The position numbers and the translations under genes are program-made. This document shows positions 24,053 to 36,761 of a DNA stretch of 64,000 nt, piece by piece. Every line of letters starts with the position of its first letter. Position 1 is the stretch's first letter. The notes below the pieces were generated by a model. It ran no database searches. It was given only the letters and a program-made list of their open reading frames with translations, and was not told where the DNA came from. The DNA comes from Circinella minor (lineage: Eukaryota > Mucoromycota > Mucoromycetes > Mucorales > Lichtheimiaceae): NCBI GenBank assembly GCA_016758965.1, contig JAEPRB010000107.1:62001-126000 (forward strand), written 5' to 3'.

Positions 24053-25468
24053 ATGATGGTACAACCTCAAGTTATACTGGATCCTGTTTATGCAGCTTAT
24101 TGTGAACAAGCAAGATCAACACCAAAACCAGTCAATGATATTGCTTATCTTCAACAGATGCGAAAAGCAGGCGACGAGCGGATTAAGTCCTTGAATATAA
24201 GGCTACCACAAGTTATTGAACAAGATTTAACAGTTAACCATAATGATATGGAGATTCGCTTGACTTTGATTCGACCTTTACGGACAGAGAATGATAGTCT
24301 TTCAGTTGTTATGTTTTATCATGGAGGTGGGATGGTTTTTGGATCGAGACACACTCATGCCAAGCTAATGCGCGATGTAAGTATTGTTTCTGATAAAATA
24401 TATAAATAACCTTGTCCTTTTTTCTCTCGATCTCCCTCCCATTATATATTTATTTTTATATTACTGACGTTCTTATTATGTATTTTATACTCGGGGCCTA
24501 ATAATAAGATCTGCGTGAGAAATCATGTAATGGTCGTATATGTCGATTATTCTCTTGCCCCCGAAGTGAAATGTCCGACAATTCATGAAGAGTGTTTCGC
24601 AGCTTTAGCTTGGGTACTTCAAAATGGTGATGCTATTAAAGCTGATACAAGTAATCTTGCTGTGTGTGGGGTATGACTATTAATACATTAGTTATTTATT
24701 TCATTTTATAATATCATCATTAAGTGACTACTTTAAATTTGTATGATATACTAACGATATATCTATTATTTATATAACAAGGATTCTGCTGGTGGCAATA
24801 TTTCAGCTGTAATTCCATGTAATGTAGTAAACGGATACAAGTAAATTGAGAGTGATAAACCAAAAGAGTACATTTGCTAATTTTTTTTTTGTATATTTAA
24901 TAATAATGAAAATTACAATATACAGTGATGGCAAAAGAACGAGGCCTTGGTAATGCTATCAAAACACAAATATTACTCTATCCACGAACTGCAGTACCAC
25001 GCGATCATTATGAATCTTTTAAAGTATTTGGAAAAGGTGATTACGGTTATTCAGCAGCAGAAAATATATTTTTTGTTCAAGCATATTCAAATGGTAAAGA
25101 AAAAACTATCATTGGTCACCCAGCAATGGCAACACAAGAACAAATGAAAGGACTCCCGTCAGCTTTGGTTTTTATTGCAGAAGCAGATATTTTACGGGAT
25201 GAAGGAGAAGAATATATTCGAAGTTTAATGAGAGCGAGTGTTCCTGTGATTGCTGTTCGCGTACTTGGAGCAAGTATGTCATGTCATTTGTTAATTCTTA
25301 CTTAATCATTGAACATTCAAAATGTACAACGTAAAAATGATTAATAATTTTTTATATTGAATTTATATAGTTCATGCATATATGACGGTACCTGTTGAAA
25401 CAATGGCTTATTTACAAACAATGGGCATGATTACCACGCATTTGAAAAACATTTTTGGGAAAAAATGA
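24053..25468 (+). CDS. HSL-type alpha/beta-hydrolase (esterase/lipase)
   Basis: Third close paralogue, 322 aa. Exons: 24053-24376, 24509-24670, 24782-24818, 24926-25273, 25371-25468. Motifs: HGGGM (oxyanion hole) inside exon 1, GDSAGG split by intron 2 exactly as in the 2.8-kb copy, IAEADILRDEGEEY with the acid, and IHAY in place of HGY/HGF around the catalytic His. The intron that separates VIFY from HGGG in the two 5-kb copies is absent here. Two ATGs stand in tandem at the start (24053 and 24056). It stands alone between two gene-poor stretches, 18 kb from the pair. All catalytic residues are present, so it is probably active; the substrate is unknown. Confidence 0.87.
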
Positions 25469-27310
25469 TATAATATTATGCAATCGTGTATTTTTTTTCC
25501 CATGGCATAATTTTGCATTGACAGCCCCTTTTTTTCCCGATAAAACAATTACGTACCTATACTTCACTGCTGTGTACCTAATATATTCTTGACGTTATAA
25601 ATAAAAAAAATCATTAAGTTTATACCACTTTATCTATTAAAGACGCTTATAATATAATGGGTAATCTAATTTATCAAAGAAGAATATTGATATTTTAAAA
25701 CCAGACCGATAATGAGAATAATTCGTGTCTGTAAAAACCTAACCATTACTGTCCATACAAAATTATCGTATATTGTACCATTTCAAGCGATCTGTTAACA
25801 TCATCACTCATGCCAATCAAAATTCAGTAGAAACATAAAATAACATGAACTAACTACTTACTATCTTATCTATCCTTAACCATTCTAAAAAAGTATTTAT
25901 GCCTTTCTTTGAATTAGATGATAAGGTTGCTGCTGTGTTGGTATAAGGTGCTCCTGACTCATTTTATACAATCACTAAATAGAAAAAAAAATATCATAAG
26001 TTTTTAATACGAATATGCTTTGCTTTCTATTCTTTTTAAAGTATATTGTTCTTGTTCAGCACAACCATCAACGAGACAAACTGAATTTATAAATGCAGCA
26101 ATTTTGGTTTTGATATATTATACATAAGAGCTATAGTGTACAGTTTGAGGCGTCACGCCCATATTACAAAACAGAGGCTTAAACTTGAAATTTGGGTATG
26201 GATGGAAAACTCAGTCCTGTGGCACACAAAGAATATAAAAGTAATACACGATCAGGATCTTTAAAACCTTATGAAACGTATATTTCCTTGGACAAGAAGT
26301 ATGGAAGACTTTGTTTCACATTGTGTGACATAATCATTCCTGGATTGACGTTATATAAAGTTTACCGCTCGTCCTTTCCAGTTTCTGAGAGAATACTCTT
26401 TATTTGTTTTTATAAAAAAAATTAATAGGCTTGAGAGTTGCTTGGTCTAATCTATCCAGATATGCGTATGTTCTGGGTCAAACGAAAGAAGGGAGGCATT
26501 TTTTGATTTTGGAAAACTGGGACTACGTAAGTGCCACGTACATACATTTTCCAGCTATGTTGTATTTTTACACGTTAGTGATTGACAGTTTACTATGTCA
26601 ATAGTTTTTTTACAGCATGATGTAAATATTCAGCACAAGTCTTGTCAACATATAAAGAAGATACACGAGCAACTCGATTATAGATGTTGTTTTTTGATAT
26701 ATACATATATGTAATATATATTTGTAGACTGTGTTGCTGGACATTATTTTTGATTGTTTGATTGTTGGAATACTATTATCATTTTTTAGCTGCAAATTCC
26801 TATGTATGAAGAATCATAGCGAGCGTTATTTATTCAATAGCTTTATATATTACATCTTTCAGTTTAAATTCTTTTGAGACAATATATGATATAATGAAAA
26901 GTGTTTCATTATTATTATATATAGCACTTACATTGTTTTTGAACGAATTTTCATGATTAAATTGGAAACAGCTAAAAAGTATTAGTATTGAGTGTTCTAT
27001 ATATGAATGTCCCATATGCTCTTTCAAAAAAAAAAACAGCTACTGTACATCAAAAGTAGTGTTACTTTGGTTTTCAAATAGTACCATATTCTACTATATC
27101 ATTTATTAAATTAAATCATTATAAAGGGAAGAAGACTAAATTCATCAATGCTTGTTTTAATTTCTAGTAAAATAGGATAACGACGGTAACCTCGCACCCA
27201 GGTTGTTAAAAACGCTTCCAACTATACAAAATACCCAGAGATAAATAAAATCTATACTTTACGATACAATAATCATGTTTATTCGAAGAGGTTGGTATGC
27301 AAAAAAAAAA

Positions 27311-27372
27311 ATCATCACAAAGTATCAATAAAACAATCATTGCAAAGTATCAATAAAACAATCATTGCAAAG
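27311..27372. repeat. 25-bp tandem repeat, about 2.5 copies
   Basis: The unit (core AAAGTATCAATAAAACAATC) starts at 27311 and 27336, with a third partial copy from 27361. Copies 1 and 2 differ at two positions. There are no spacers, so it is a minisatellite, not an array of another kind. Confidence 0.85.
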
Positions 27373-30300
27373 AAACTTAATATCGATAAATACAACATAG
27401 AGCGTCTGCAAGGATTATCGTACGTATACAAAAAAAATTGTCGCAAAAGGGAATAAATGACCCAGTACGTACCCATTTACTCAGCCCTTAAATACAAGAG
27501 TGTTGGAATAGTTTCCATACCTAAACTTTATCAATAAAAAGCACATGGAAATTCCTCGATAGAAAGATATAAAAGAAACAAAAGGTAAATAATGCTCTCC
27601 TTATTAGTATACTTTTTTTTTGTAGGAGACTAAAGAGTTCCTTATTATTATACTAATGTCAACCTTCTCCAAAAATCAGTGTAGCGATTTAACTAGATTT
27701 TAAAGTGAACCAAGAACATTTTTATTTTTATTTTTATGTAAAGTACAAATGTTCGTAGCAACAATACGTACTCACGAAAGTAATATCGGTCTGCTTTTTT
27801 AATAGATAGAACCGAATTAACCATTTGCTATAATTTGATTACCTACTCTATTTTTATTTTTATTTTTATTTTATCCCATGCGTATCTAATAATACGTAAT
27901 AATAATAATAAGACCGACGTTATTGTATATGTAAGAAAAAGAAGCAGTAGCAACACAACAACATTTAGTCAGATTTACTATCATATTATGATACGTATAA
28001 AAAATAATTATAACAGGAATAAAACCAATATCTTTGAAAGATAGATACAACGATAGCCTGACATTTTTAATTATTTCGAATTCGTATGAATAACACATAT
28101 AAAAATCACTACGTATGAAAAAGCAAAGAGAAGAAAATCACACGTGTGTTTGTCAGGACGTCTATTACCTTCAAGCATATCATTAAGGGGATTATCTACT
28201 ATACCACGTTTTATTAGTGCTACGTACTGTTAATTACGAATAGAGAGCTATAGTAGATAAAAAATAATAATCATTTATTAGATTTGCTAATAAAAAGATA
28301 AAAAAAAAGATAACGTCTTTATAAAAGAAAAGGAGGGAACAACAAAAATGATCATTTTCTTTATCACCGTGCTGCTTAAAATTATCTTAAAGAGATAATA
28401 CGTAAGCCTAAAATATAGTGTAATGAATGACTTTCCTTTTTCTCTGCCCCTCTTAATTACATCCCCCCTACAAGATGTGTGCATGTGTTCATGCGTTACA
28501 TCAAACCTTTATTATGGATTGTTATCTATCTGTATTATCTATTATATTATCTATTCATGAACATGGCAAACAAGAAACATCATGATATTTATGACCTGCA
28601 AAGATTTTTAAATCATCTAAAAAAAAAGAAGTTATACATCATGATAGGGCAAACATATGACTTCTTGATAAGTAAATTTGAATGAATAGATCTCTTTACT
28701 ATTATGTCCGTTGTATTACTCTGTAACACTATGATAAAATTTTCCATATTGTTTCTCTCTATATTGTTTACTTCGCTCCAAACATCAGTCAAAATAACTG
28801 TGTAAGAGTTTCGCTACTACATTTAAAAGTTTAATAAAATAACTGCATGGATGATCATTTGGCATAATAAATTTATTTTTTCTTGATAAGATTTTATTTT
28901 TACATTGTTTAAATGTCTTGATTTTCTTTTTTTCTTTTTTAAAAAAAAAAGCAACGAAATTTCGTTATAGAAAGAGTAAAGATAATTTTCCCAAAATAGG
29001 AAAATTGTTCATCCGATTTGATAACATCCAAAATTATGTTTTCTTATCATTTTTCCCCCTCAAAATATCATCATTTCTTGAACATGAAGAAGGCAAAGTG
29101 GGGGATGAGAAAGAGTGACTCGGGGCCTTTGCTACTACTGTTGTTCGCTAAATACTTTGCCTTTGATTCCCATGCGATGATTTAAATAGATATAAATTAC
29201 GTGTGACATGACAAAAAAAACCGATTATAAAGGTTTTTTATTTTCATGGAAACAAGAGAAGACGATAAGATAATTCCTTCCTTTTTCTTGACAAGTAACT
29301 TATACTAAAACGATTTCTAAATCAAATGACCATGTTGTTATATTTTCTTTTATATCCCGTTATCAGTATTATACAAAATCAATTAAGATTACTATAACGT
29401 CACTCTTCTTTGTATATTGTTTACATATTGTGATGCGTTACATCATTTGTTGTTGTTGTGTGCGTTCGCATATAAATTATCGTTATGTATAAGTTTTTTG
29501 AGGCGTTTTTTTTATCATTGCTCCAAAAATAGAGAATAAATCCAGATCGTATTTCGTTATTTGTCCGTTTAGTTCATTTCAGGGTCAATATTGATCAGTT
29601 ATTTAGTGCTAACTTTCGTCCAATGTTACTTTTATTCAAAAAAGAAAATGCCAATAACATTGACGTAATAGGATAAAAAAAGAATGTATGGTTTTCTTTA
29701 AAAGAAGAGAAGGAAAAAACAGTATTACCAAAGATAAACCGCAATCGTACGTTTATAAATCAAAACGAAAAAAATTTTTTTTTTTTACTCTTTAGATGCG
29801 GAAGATCAGCAAGATAAAGATAAGAGGGTGAAAAAGATAAGAAAGTTTCAAATGAACGTGATGTCTGTTGCACACACACAGCGATGCACAAATTTTCTCC
29901 GCATTTTTACTCAATCAAATGCAAATCAGTGAAGCCAATATATGCATAATTTCTTGTCTTCTACTTCTTTATATCATTAGGATAGCTTCAGTATATTATT
30001 CCAGTAGTGGAATGCTTTTTTTGATGTTTAGTCATGCCAATTTTATTCGTCAATTATTTGAGAAAGACACGTATTCCTAATAGTAGTTTGTAAATGTTTA
30101 TGTGTTTAACTCACTACTACTTGACAAGCTATATAAAGCTCTTCTTAGTAATAAGACAAATGGTATTTTTACACTATCCAAATATTCGTTTATACTGTTA
30201 TCAATTAGTCAAGATCAAATACAGAAGTAAACAATAGAAAAAATGGACAAAATTAACAAACCCGAGATAATAATTATCTTTTTATAGAAAAAAGAATCAA

Positions 30301-30981
30301 AGGTCACACAATCATGTTAAAAAGAAATCATAGAATGTTTGTTATTATTCTGTGTAGTGTGAAGAAACTTTTGCGGGGTGTATTGTTATGTCTATCATTA
30401 TTGTTTTATGCATGATATTATTATTATTTAGTGAGTATCCAGATACCCCGCCATTTTGGTATAATAATAATACTCTAATACTGTATATAGTTTATTATAT
30501 TTTTTTTATCATAAACATAATAATAAAAATAATATCAGTTACTATGGCTACTACAAAAAATAAACCCATTCTATGATGTATGAAGTCAAACACAAATTTC
30601 TGGCATAGTTGGTGTGAAAAATCTGGATTATCAACCATCCAAAGTTAGGTACTAATGATACTTTGATTTGTTCATTTACTAATTTGATAAAGCGTACTAC
30701 CTCCCCAAAAGCGCATGAACCTATAATTTTCATGATGGTAACGATCGGCTGGTTCCGCAATGATCAAAACTCCGTTTTCGTGAATTTACTATTTAATTGA
30801 CGGCTTGAAACGGTGTTTCGGAACCGGAGAGCAGAATAACAATTAATATTAGCCATGTTAAAAAAAGAGGCTGTTCAATATTATTATTATTTTTACAAAA
30901 AGATAAAAAGATTAAAATGACCTTGTGAGTTAGATGGATAACCAAAAGAGACAAAAGCTCAATAAATAAATAAATAAAAAT

Positions 30982-31172
30982 CTTATCAATTTATTTCTAC
31001 AAAATAATAAAGGGAGAGCTGAAAACCATTTGATAATCTGCTTAAAAAAAGAAGCGTAACAAAAAGTAAAAAATGTAAACCAATCAGTGAATACTGATAG
31101 CGTCTACATATCGGAGTGAATATACATCTTTTGTCTTATCAGTCCGCATATTACTTTTTTTTTTTCTTATCA
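30982..31172. promoter_or_regulatory. cluster of three GATA sites upstream of the ammonium transporter
   Basis: CTTATC (GATAAG on the minus strand) occurs at 30982-30987, 31135-31140 and 31166-31171; the last two are followed by A and give TGATAAG. This is the site bound by fungal nitrogen-regulatory GATA factors (AreA/Nit2 type). Their position 330-520 bp before the transporter start fits control by nitrogen limitation, which is inference. A pyrimidine-rich tract follows at about 31240-31440. Confidence 0.45.
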
Positions 31173-31500
31173 ACTAATGCCTTTCTTGGTAGATGCAATT
31201 TTTTGCTGTGTAAAAAAAAAATGTGTTATTTGTTGGACTTTACATTTGTGAACCTCCTTTCCCTTTTTCTCTTGATTTTCTTTTCTTGGCCCTTACGTCC
31301 TCGTCGTCCCCCCAAACTTTTTTTTTCTATCAAATTTGTATATAAACCCAAAAACATCCTTTTTTTAACTTTTTTTTTCTTTACTTCATCTTTTTCTACT
31401 TCTTTTTCTTGTTATATATTTTTGATTGCTTCATTTCCATTCTTAATATTCGCCCTAATCAATCATCTAGGCATACATTACAGCATATAACGTAATCATC

Positions 31501-33615
31501 ATGGATGCAGTTAAACCAGAATATACCATCGACACGGGGAATACGGCATGGATTCTTATGTGTACAACACTTGTATTTCTTATGGTAAATAATCTATACT
31601 ACATAGTAGATAGGAGCAACTCGTTTTAGTAATCTATTTATTAACCAAACATGGATAAATTTACCATTAGACCCCTTCACTAGGTCTTTTCTATGCTGGC
31701 CTTGCAAAGGCTAAAAACGCCTTGTCCTTGATGTACGTTACAATGCTTTGTGTTGCTGTAGTATCATTTCAGGTAAATAATAATAACTACTACAAATTAT
31801 TATTTTTCAACTAGCCACCATTAAATATATCTTGTCATCACAGTAACACACGAACTGGGTTTATTTACTTTTTTTTTTTATTTTTATTATCTTTTGATCG
31901 TATCTAAATAGTGGTATTTAATTGGTTATTCACTTACCTTTTCGTCAACCGCTAGCTTTTTCATAGGTGATTCGAGTACGTGTTCATCACTTTATTATTA
32001 TTTTGATCTAGTTAAAAAAAAAAAAACAGAACAGCCCCCACCTACAATACAGCAACCTTAAACATCACAACAAAAAAAAAATAACAGCTTAAAAAATAAT
32101 ACATCACATTATTCTAACGAAAAAATGTAATTTATTATTATTATAGAGAACTTTTTAATGCGCGGTGTAGGTATTGCACCTGCTTTTGAAGGTCAAACAA
32201 TTCCTGCCATGGTATACATGCTTTTCCAAGGTATGTTTGCATGTTTAACACCTGCTCTTGCTTTTGGTGCTGCTGCTGAGCGTATGTCTCTTGGCCCAAC
32301 TATTATCTTTATCTTTGTATGGACTACACTTGTATATGACATCATTACTTGTTGGGTCTGGAATCCAAGTGGCTGGCTTGCTAAGATGGGTGCTATGGAT
32401 TTTGCAGGTGGTGCTACTGTTCACGCTTCATCTGGTTTAGCTGCTGCTGCTTATGCTTTGGCACTTGGCAAACGTCGCGATTTTCATGAAAGAAACACGA
32501 CACCCCATAATGCATCATTTGTCTATATTGGTCTCGCCATGCTTTGGTTCGGTTGGTTTGCATTCAATGCTGGTAGTGGCCTTGCTGCTGACGCTAGAGC
32601 TGCAAACTCACTTGTTTGTACTCATTTAGCTGCATGTGTTGGTGCTGTAGTTTGGGTCATTATTGACTGGATTTATACTCGTAAATGGAGTGTTGTTGGT
32701 CTATGTACTGGTGTTGTCGCTGGCTTGGCTACTGTGACTCCTGGTTCTGGATTTGTTTCACCCGCTTCTTCATTATTATTTGGTTTACTTGGTTCCATCG
32801 CATGTAACTATGCGGTTCGATACAAGCACAAGTGTGGTTTCGATGACGCTTTGGATGTTTTCACTGTCCATTACATTGGCAGTGTTGTTGGTTTAATCTT
32901 GACAGGTATTTTTGCTGAACGTTACATTATTGGTTTGGGTCAGCCTGAAGGTACACCTCTTGAAGATATTCAGATCGGTGGTTGGCTTGACGGCCATTGG
33001 GTTCAAGTTCCCGTCCAACTGGCTATGATTGCCAGTGTTTCTACTTGGGCTTTCGTGGTCACCTATTTGATCTTAGTTGTGTTGAACATGTTCCCACAAA
33101 TGAAGATTCGTCTTGATGAACCTGATGAAGTCACTGGTACCGATTGGGCTCAAATGGGTGAACGGGCATATGGATATATTGAATGGGAAGAAGAAATGAT
33201 TCGTATTGCAAGTCGACATCCTAACGATCCAGAAACTGAAGAACAACTTAGTGCGAAGAAATCAACACTTCGCAACTTGAGACGATTTTTGATGATTAAT
33301 GACCGTTCAACAACTGTAAATGGAGTTCCTACGTTGGTGGAAGAATCTGTCATGGATTATGGACAACAAAAAGACATTCGTATGGGGAAGATACAACAGC
33401 CCAGTAATAAAGTAAAGACGACAACAACAGTAACAACACATACAACAAATTTACAACGACCTGTAAGTGTATGTACTCAACAGTCTATACAACATCCACC
33501 GTCCATTGAGGAAATTACACCTGAGCAAGTTGGTCAAAGTAGTAGTAACACTCTTGCCAATAGTAGTGGTAGTAGTGCTTCTGAATCTGATCAAAAACAA
33601 AAGAACAGGTTATAA
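31501..33615 (+). CDS. AMT: ammonium transporter (AMT/MEP family)
   Basis: Plasma-membrane ammonium uptake protein of the Amt/Mep/Rh superfamily, 572 aa. Exons: 31501-31584, 31671-31772, 31912-31975, 32147-33615. Seen: N-terminal TGNTAWILMCTTLVFLM helix, TPSLGLFYAGLAKAKNALS, the family signature at MDFAGGATVHASSG with the first pore His, and the second pore His in FTVHYIGS; the usual text there is FGVHGIGG, so the neighbours of His 2 differ. About eleven hydrophobic helices can be counted. The cytosolic C-terminal tail (from about EWEEEMI) is long and ends in a Thr/Gln/Ser-rich stretch. Exon 3 to 4 was joined at GTACGTG because it gives GDSKNFLMRGV, close to the family GNLDNFGL. GATA sites upstream suggest nitrogen control. 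Mep2-like sensing cannot be decided. Confidence 0.93.
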
Positions 33616-34156
33616 TATACTTTTCTTAACATTGTCCATCGTACAAATACAAAAAAAAATATCCTTTTCATTATTCTTCTTTTTTCTGTTTTGTCATTTT
33701 CTTATTATTACTACTACTACTACTACTACTACTACTATTGCTACCATTACTACCAACTATTATTTTTTTTACACATACATATGCATATCTTCATTTATAA
33801 CATATCTTTATCATTATTCTTTTTTTTTATATTCTTCATCTCTCCAATGTAAATTATTTTTCGTTCCTCTATTTTTGTAACAGTTTTTATTTTTTGATTA
33901 TATCTTCCCATTATATATAAAGTCATCTTACAGGGAAAAATAAAAGAATTATATACATATATATAAATTATAAACATCATCATTGTTAGCCAATTTTTGA
34001 ACAAAAATAATAAGAATTTTCATTCCTCAAAATGTTTTCACTTTTGGCCAACAAAAAAACCCCATTCTCCTCACCACCCCTTTTGTTCCCTTATTTTTTC
34101 CCCTTTTCTTTACCCCCTTATTATCCTCTCGTTTTTTCCATATTTATTATATTATT
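33616..34156. other. intergenic with (ACT)n microsatellite and pyrimidine tract
   Basis: The 3' flank of the transporter contains an (ACT)n repeat at about 33709-33736. The part before the next start (about 34060-34145) is a C/T-rich tract, the promoter style also seen before 31501 and 47839. No gene. Confidence 0.55.
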
Positions 34157-35146
34157 ATGAGTGATGCTAGAACATGGTGGCATCATAATCGCTACTCACA
34201 ATATCATTCACCATCACAGCAACTATCAGTATGGAAATCCCTAGATACAAATAATAATAATGATGATAATGTCAATAGTATAATTAATCACTCCTCTTAT
34301 AATCCGTCACCATGGTTAACAGTTCCTGTAACTGTTACTTTAACTGACATTGTATATACAACAACACAGGGAACAACTACATTCACTACTACACCTTATG
34401 ATGGATATGATCCCAATAATAATAACGCAATAGCAAAAGATAATAATAATAGCAATTACGATAGTAGCAGCAGTAATAGTAACGACGAATTTTCGCATCA
34501 TTTGCATCAATTACTGCCAGCATTGGGGTTATTTGCCGTGATTGGATTACTTGCAATACTTGTATTACTTGGTTATATGGGATATCGCTTTTATAAATCA
34601 AGTAACAACGACAGCAGACGGGATCAACAACGACTACGAAATAATAACAATTGGCCTTCTTATTCATCAGAGGGAGAAGAAGATGTAGGAGGAAGAAGGG
34701 GAGAAAGAGATCTTGAACCAATAGTATTTGAAAACTCGGCTAGTGAATTAAAAGCGCATTATGCACCACCATGGTCAATGTATCAACAAAAACGTCCTAT
34801 GGGTGCTATACTGGATTCACCAATAGAAAATAGTGGAAAACCTATTTCAACAACTTTTATACCCATTAATAAATCCCCTTTAACTCTGGTACCAAGAATG
34901 GAAGTATGGCAAGATCCACAACGAAGAAGAGGAGTGGATGAATTAGATCTATGGGAAAAGAAACAGCAACAAAAACATCCTATACATGAAGATCATTCAC
35001 CAAGATCATCAGAAACTATCCAGCCCGTAAATACGACTACACAACCAACTAGTCATATCGAGATAGCACGTAAAGCATTAGAAAAAAGTCGATTAGAAAA
35101 CAGCAGTAGTCAATGGTTACACTTTTCAGGAAGTAAAAGTCTTTAA
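34157..35146 (+). CDS. single-pass membrane protein with Thr/Asn-rich outer domain
   Basis: A 329-aa single-exon protein I cannot assign. Residues 1-118 are rich in Asn, Ser and Thr (including TQGTTTFTTTP), a likely O-glycosylated segment. One hydrophobic helix spans about 119-143 (ALGLFAVIGLLAILVLLGY), followed by basic residues, so the C-terminal 185 residues should be cytosolic. That part has a HYAPPWSMY stretch and ends WLHFSGSKSL. There is no cleavable signal peptide. The architecture recalls fungal wall-sensor-like proteins (Mid2/Wsc type) but lacks their domains; this is only an analogy. Same strand as the ammonium transporter, 541 bp apart. Confidence 0.65.
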   Translation: MSDARTWWHHNRYSQYHSPSQQLSVWKSLDTNNNNDDNVNSIINHSSYNPSPWLTVPVTVTLTDIVYTTTQGTTTFTTTPYDGYDPNNNNAIAKDNNNSNYDSSSSNSNDEFSHHLHQLLPALGLFAVIGLLAILVLLGYMGYRFYKSSNNDSRRDQQRLRNNNNWPSYSSEGEEDVGGRRGERDLEPIVFENSASELKAHYAPPWSMYQQKRPMGAILDSPIENSGKPISTTFIPINKSPLTLVPRMEVWQDPQRRRGVDELDLWEKKQQQKHPIHEDHSPRSSETIQPVNTTTQPTSHIEIARKALEKSRLENSSSQWLHFSGSKSL

Positions 35147-35356
35147 AAAAAATGTGGACGAAAAGTTTTTTTTTCAGTAGTTTTTGTACCAAGAACAATA
35201 TAACAAAAAAAATATTATAATTTTTTATTTTTGTCCTTGTACTTTTATTTATTCTTTTTTTTAAAAAAATTCTTATTTTTTTTTTCAATCAAAACGCGCA
35301 AAAAATTGGGGAAAAAGGAAATAAAGGAAATTTATACAACAGCACACACATTATTT

Positions 35357-36761
35357 TTAATTCATGGCTTGAACCAAGTTGTTAATGAATCGTTCACGAT
35401 TGCCTTCATCACCACCTTCAATAAAGTGCCCAGAAAACTTGCGTGTACGCCAACCACCAGTTGGGTTAGATAACTTGAATGGCCAAAGGAAAGTGTTAGC
35501 TTCCTTGAAATTAGGACCCACAGTAGCGATTTCATGAATCAAATCTTCCATAGATAAGATATTGTATTTGCCTAAAGATTGTTCAATCAATGCGTTATCG
35601 TGCAAAGCAATACGTTGTTTATTGATCTTGCCATAGCCACGCTTATAAACTAATTCACGAATAGTTTTCAAATTGGGTTCACCAAAGGTAACATAAGGCA
35701 ACACCAATTGTAACATTTCCAAAGTAGCCTTGTTGGCACGAACAAAAACAGCATTGTTAATTTGTAACAAACGAAACAATTGCAAGACTTTACGGGGTTT
35801 GGGAGCAATATTGTTAATACCACGGATACGAACAACCAGTAATAATTTGGCTTGAGCAGGAACATAGTAACTACCATTAGCCTTGGCTTGACGTTTCAAT
35901 TCAATTATATCACGTTCGGAAGATTGATATTCGCGACGATAAGAAGCAGCACGACGAACAAGTTCACGGCGCTTGGTAATACGAGCCTTTATTAAATAAA
36001 AAATAGTTATTAGTTTTTGTTTATATTATGTGTAACAACCCAATATATAAAACGCCACAAAAATATAAGTGTAAAAGTTATAATAAATCAGACCCGAAAG
36101 ATGGTTAAATTCTGGCAACATCGCGGTGCAAACGCTAGCCCGAGAAAAATATGAAAGTTTTCATCCCAATAAAATAATATTACACCGAAAAAAAAATAAA
36201 GTCAAAACTATTAATTTACCTTACGAGATTGAATTTTTGCTTCAGTTGCCTTTGCTTCAGCAGATGCATCCGATTTTTCTTTTTTTAATAAAGTTTCGGG
36301 TAAAAGCACTTGTTGAGCAGTAGGAACAGAGCTAAGAACGAAGAGAAAAAGGTTGGTTTTTTTTGGCAAAAAGTGGTCAACAAACTTGAAATTTTTTACA
36401 ATAACATGAATTATGTAATGTGTGTGTGTGTTGTATAAAAAAGGTTCTTGTCAAATCCATGGTAAAAACTTTTTCAAAAAAAGTTTCCAAGGTGCACAAG
36501 ACCGAAGATAGATTTAAGGAGAAAAAAGAAAAAACTTTATAAGCATTTCTCTTTACTCCCATCACTTTCCAATTGAATTCATAAGGTATTATTCACAACC
36601 TCAATCCTGATAGCAGGTAAAGAGAGATGGAAAAAGAAATATCAAAAGGAAAAACAGTGTATCATATAAATGATACAAACCCTACTAGGTTTCAAATTTT
36701 TTTGTACATATGTATTATCTTAAAAGAATGTTACTATAAAAAGAACTTACTATGATACCAT
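35357..36761 (-). CDS. RPL7: 60S ribosomal protein L7 (uL30)
   Basis: Component of the large cytosolic ribosomal subunit, 250 aa, the usual length. Exons: 36761-36751, 36331-36220, 35986-35357. Recognised by [17 protein letters not shown] near the start, [44 protein letters not shown], the uL30 core, and the C-terminal [26 protein letters not shown]. The first exon is a microexon of 11 nt (ATG plus 8) with a perfect GTAAGT donor followed by a 419-nt intron, as often in ribosomal protein genes; this is the least certain part. The third exon carries the bulk. Divergent from the RNF10-like gene with 469 bp between. Confidence 0.93.

Larger units (their letters stand above)
25469..31500. other. 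intergenic, 6 kb, no supportable gene
   Basis: The longest gene-free stretch. It is AT-rich with many TACGTA-type palindromes (for example near 26523, 27420, 27468, 27764, 28220). It holds a 25-bp direct repeat at 27311-27372. Frames at 26192-26425, 28918-29118 and 30551-30760 show no domain. The last 600 bp before 31501 contain GATA motifs and a long pyrimidine-rich tract and form the ammonium transporter promoter. Confidence 0.5.

Noticed and set aside
26192..26425. 77-codon plus-strand frame with some polar protein-like composition
   Set aside because: No recognisable family and no supporting neighbours.
27311..27372. CRISPR-like direct repeats
   Set aside because: The repeats abut without spacers and the genome is eukaryotic.
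30750..30830. Inverted GGTTCCG/CGGAACC pair as transposon ends
   Set aside because: Only 7-9 bp match with 60 bp between; too short to support an element.
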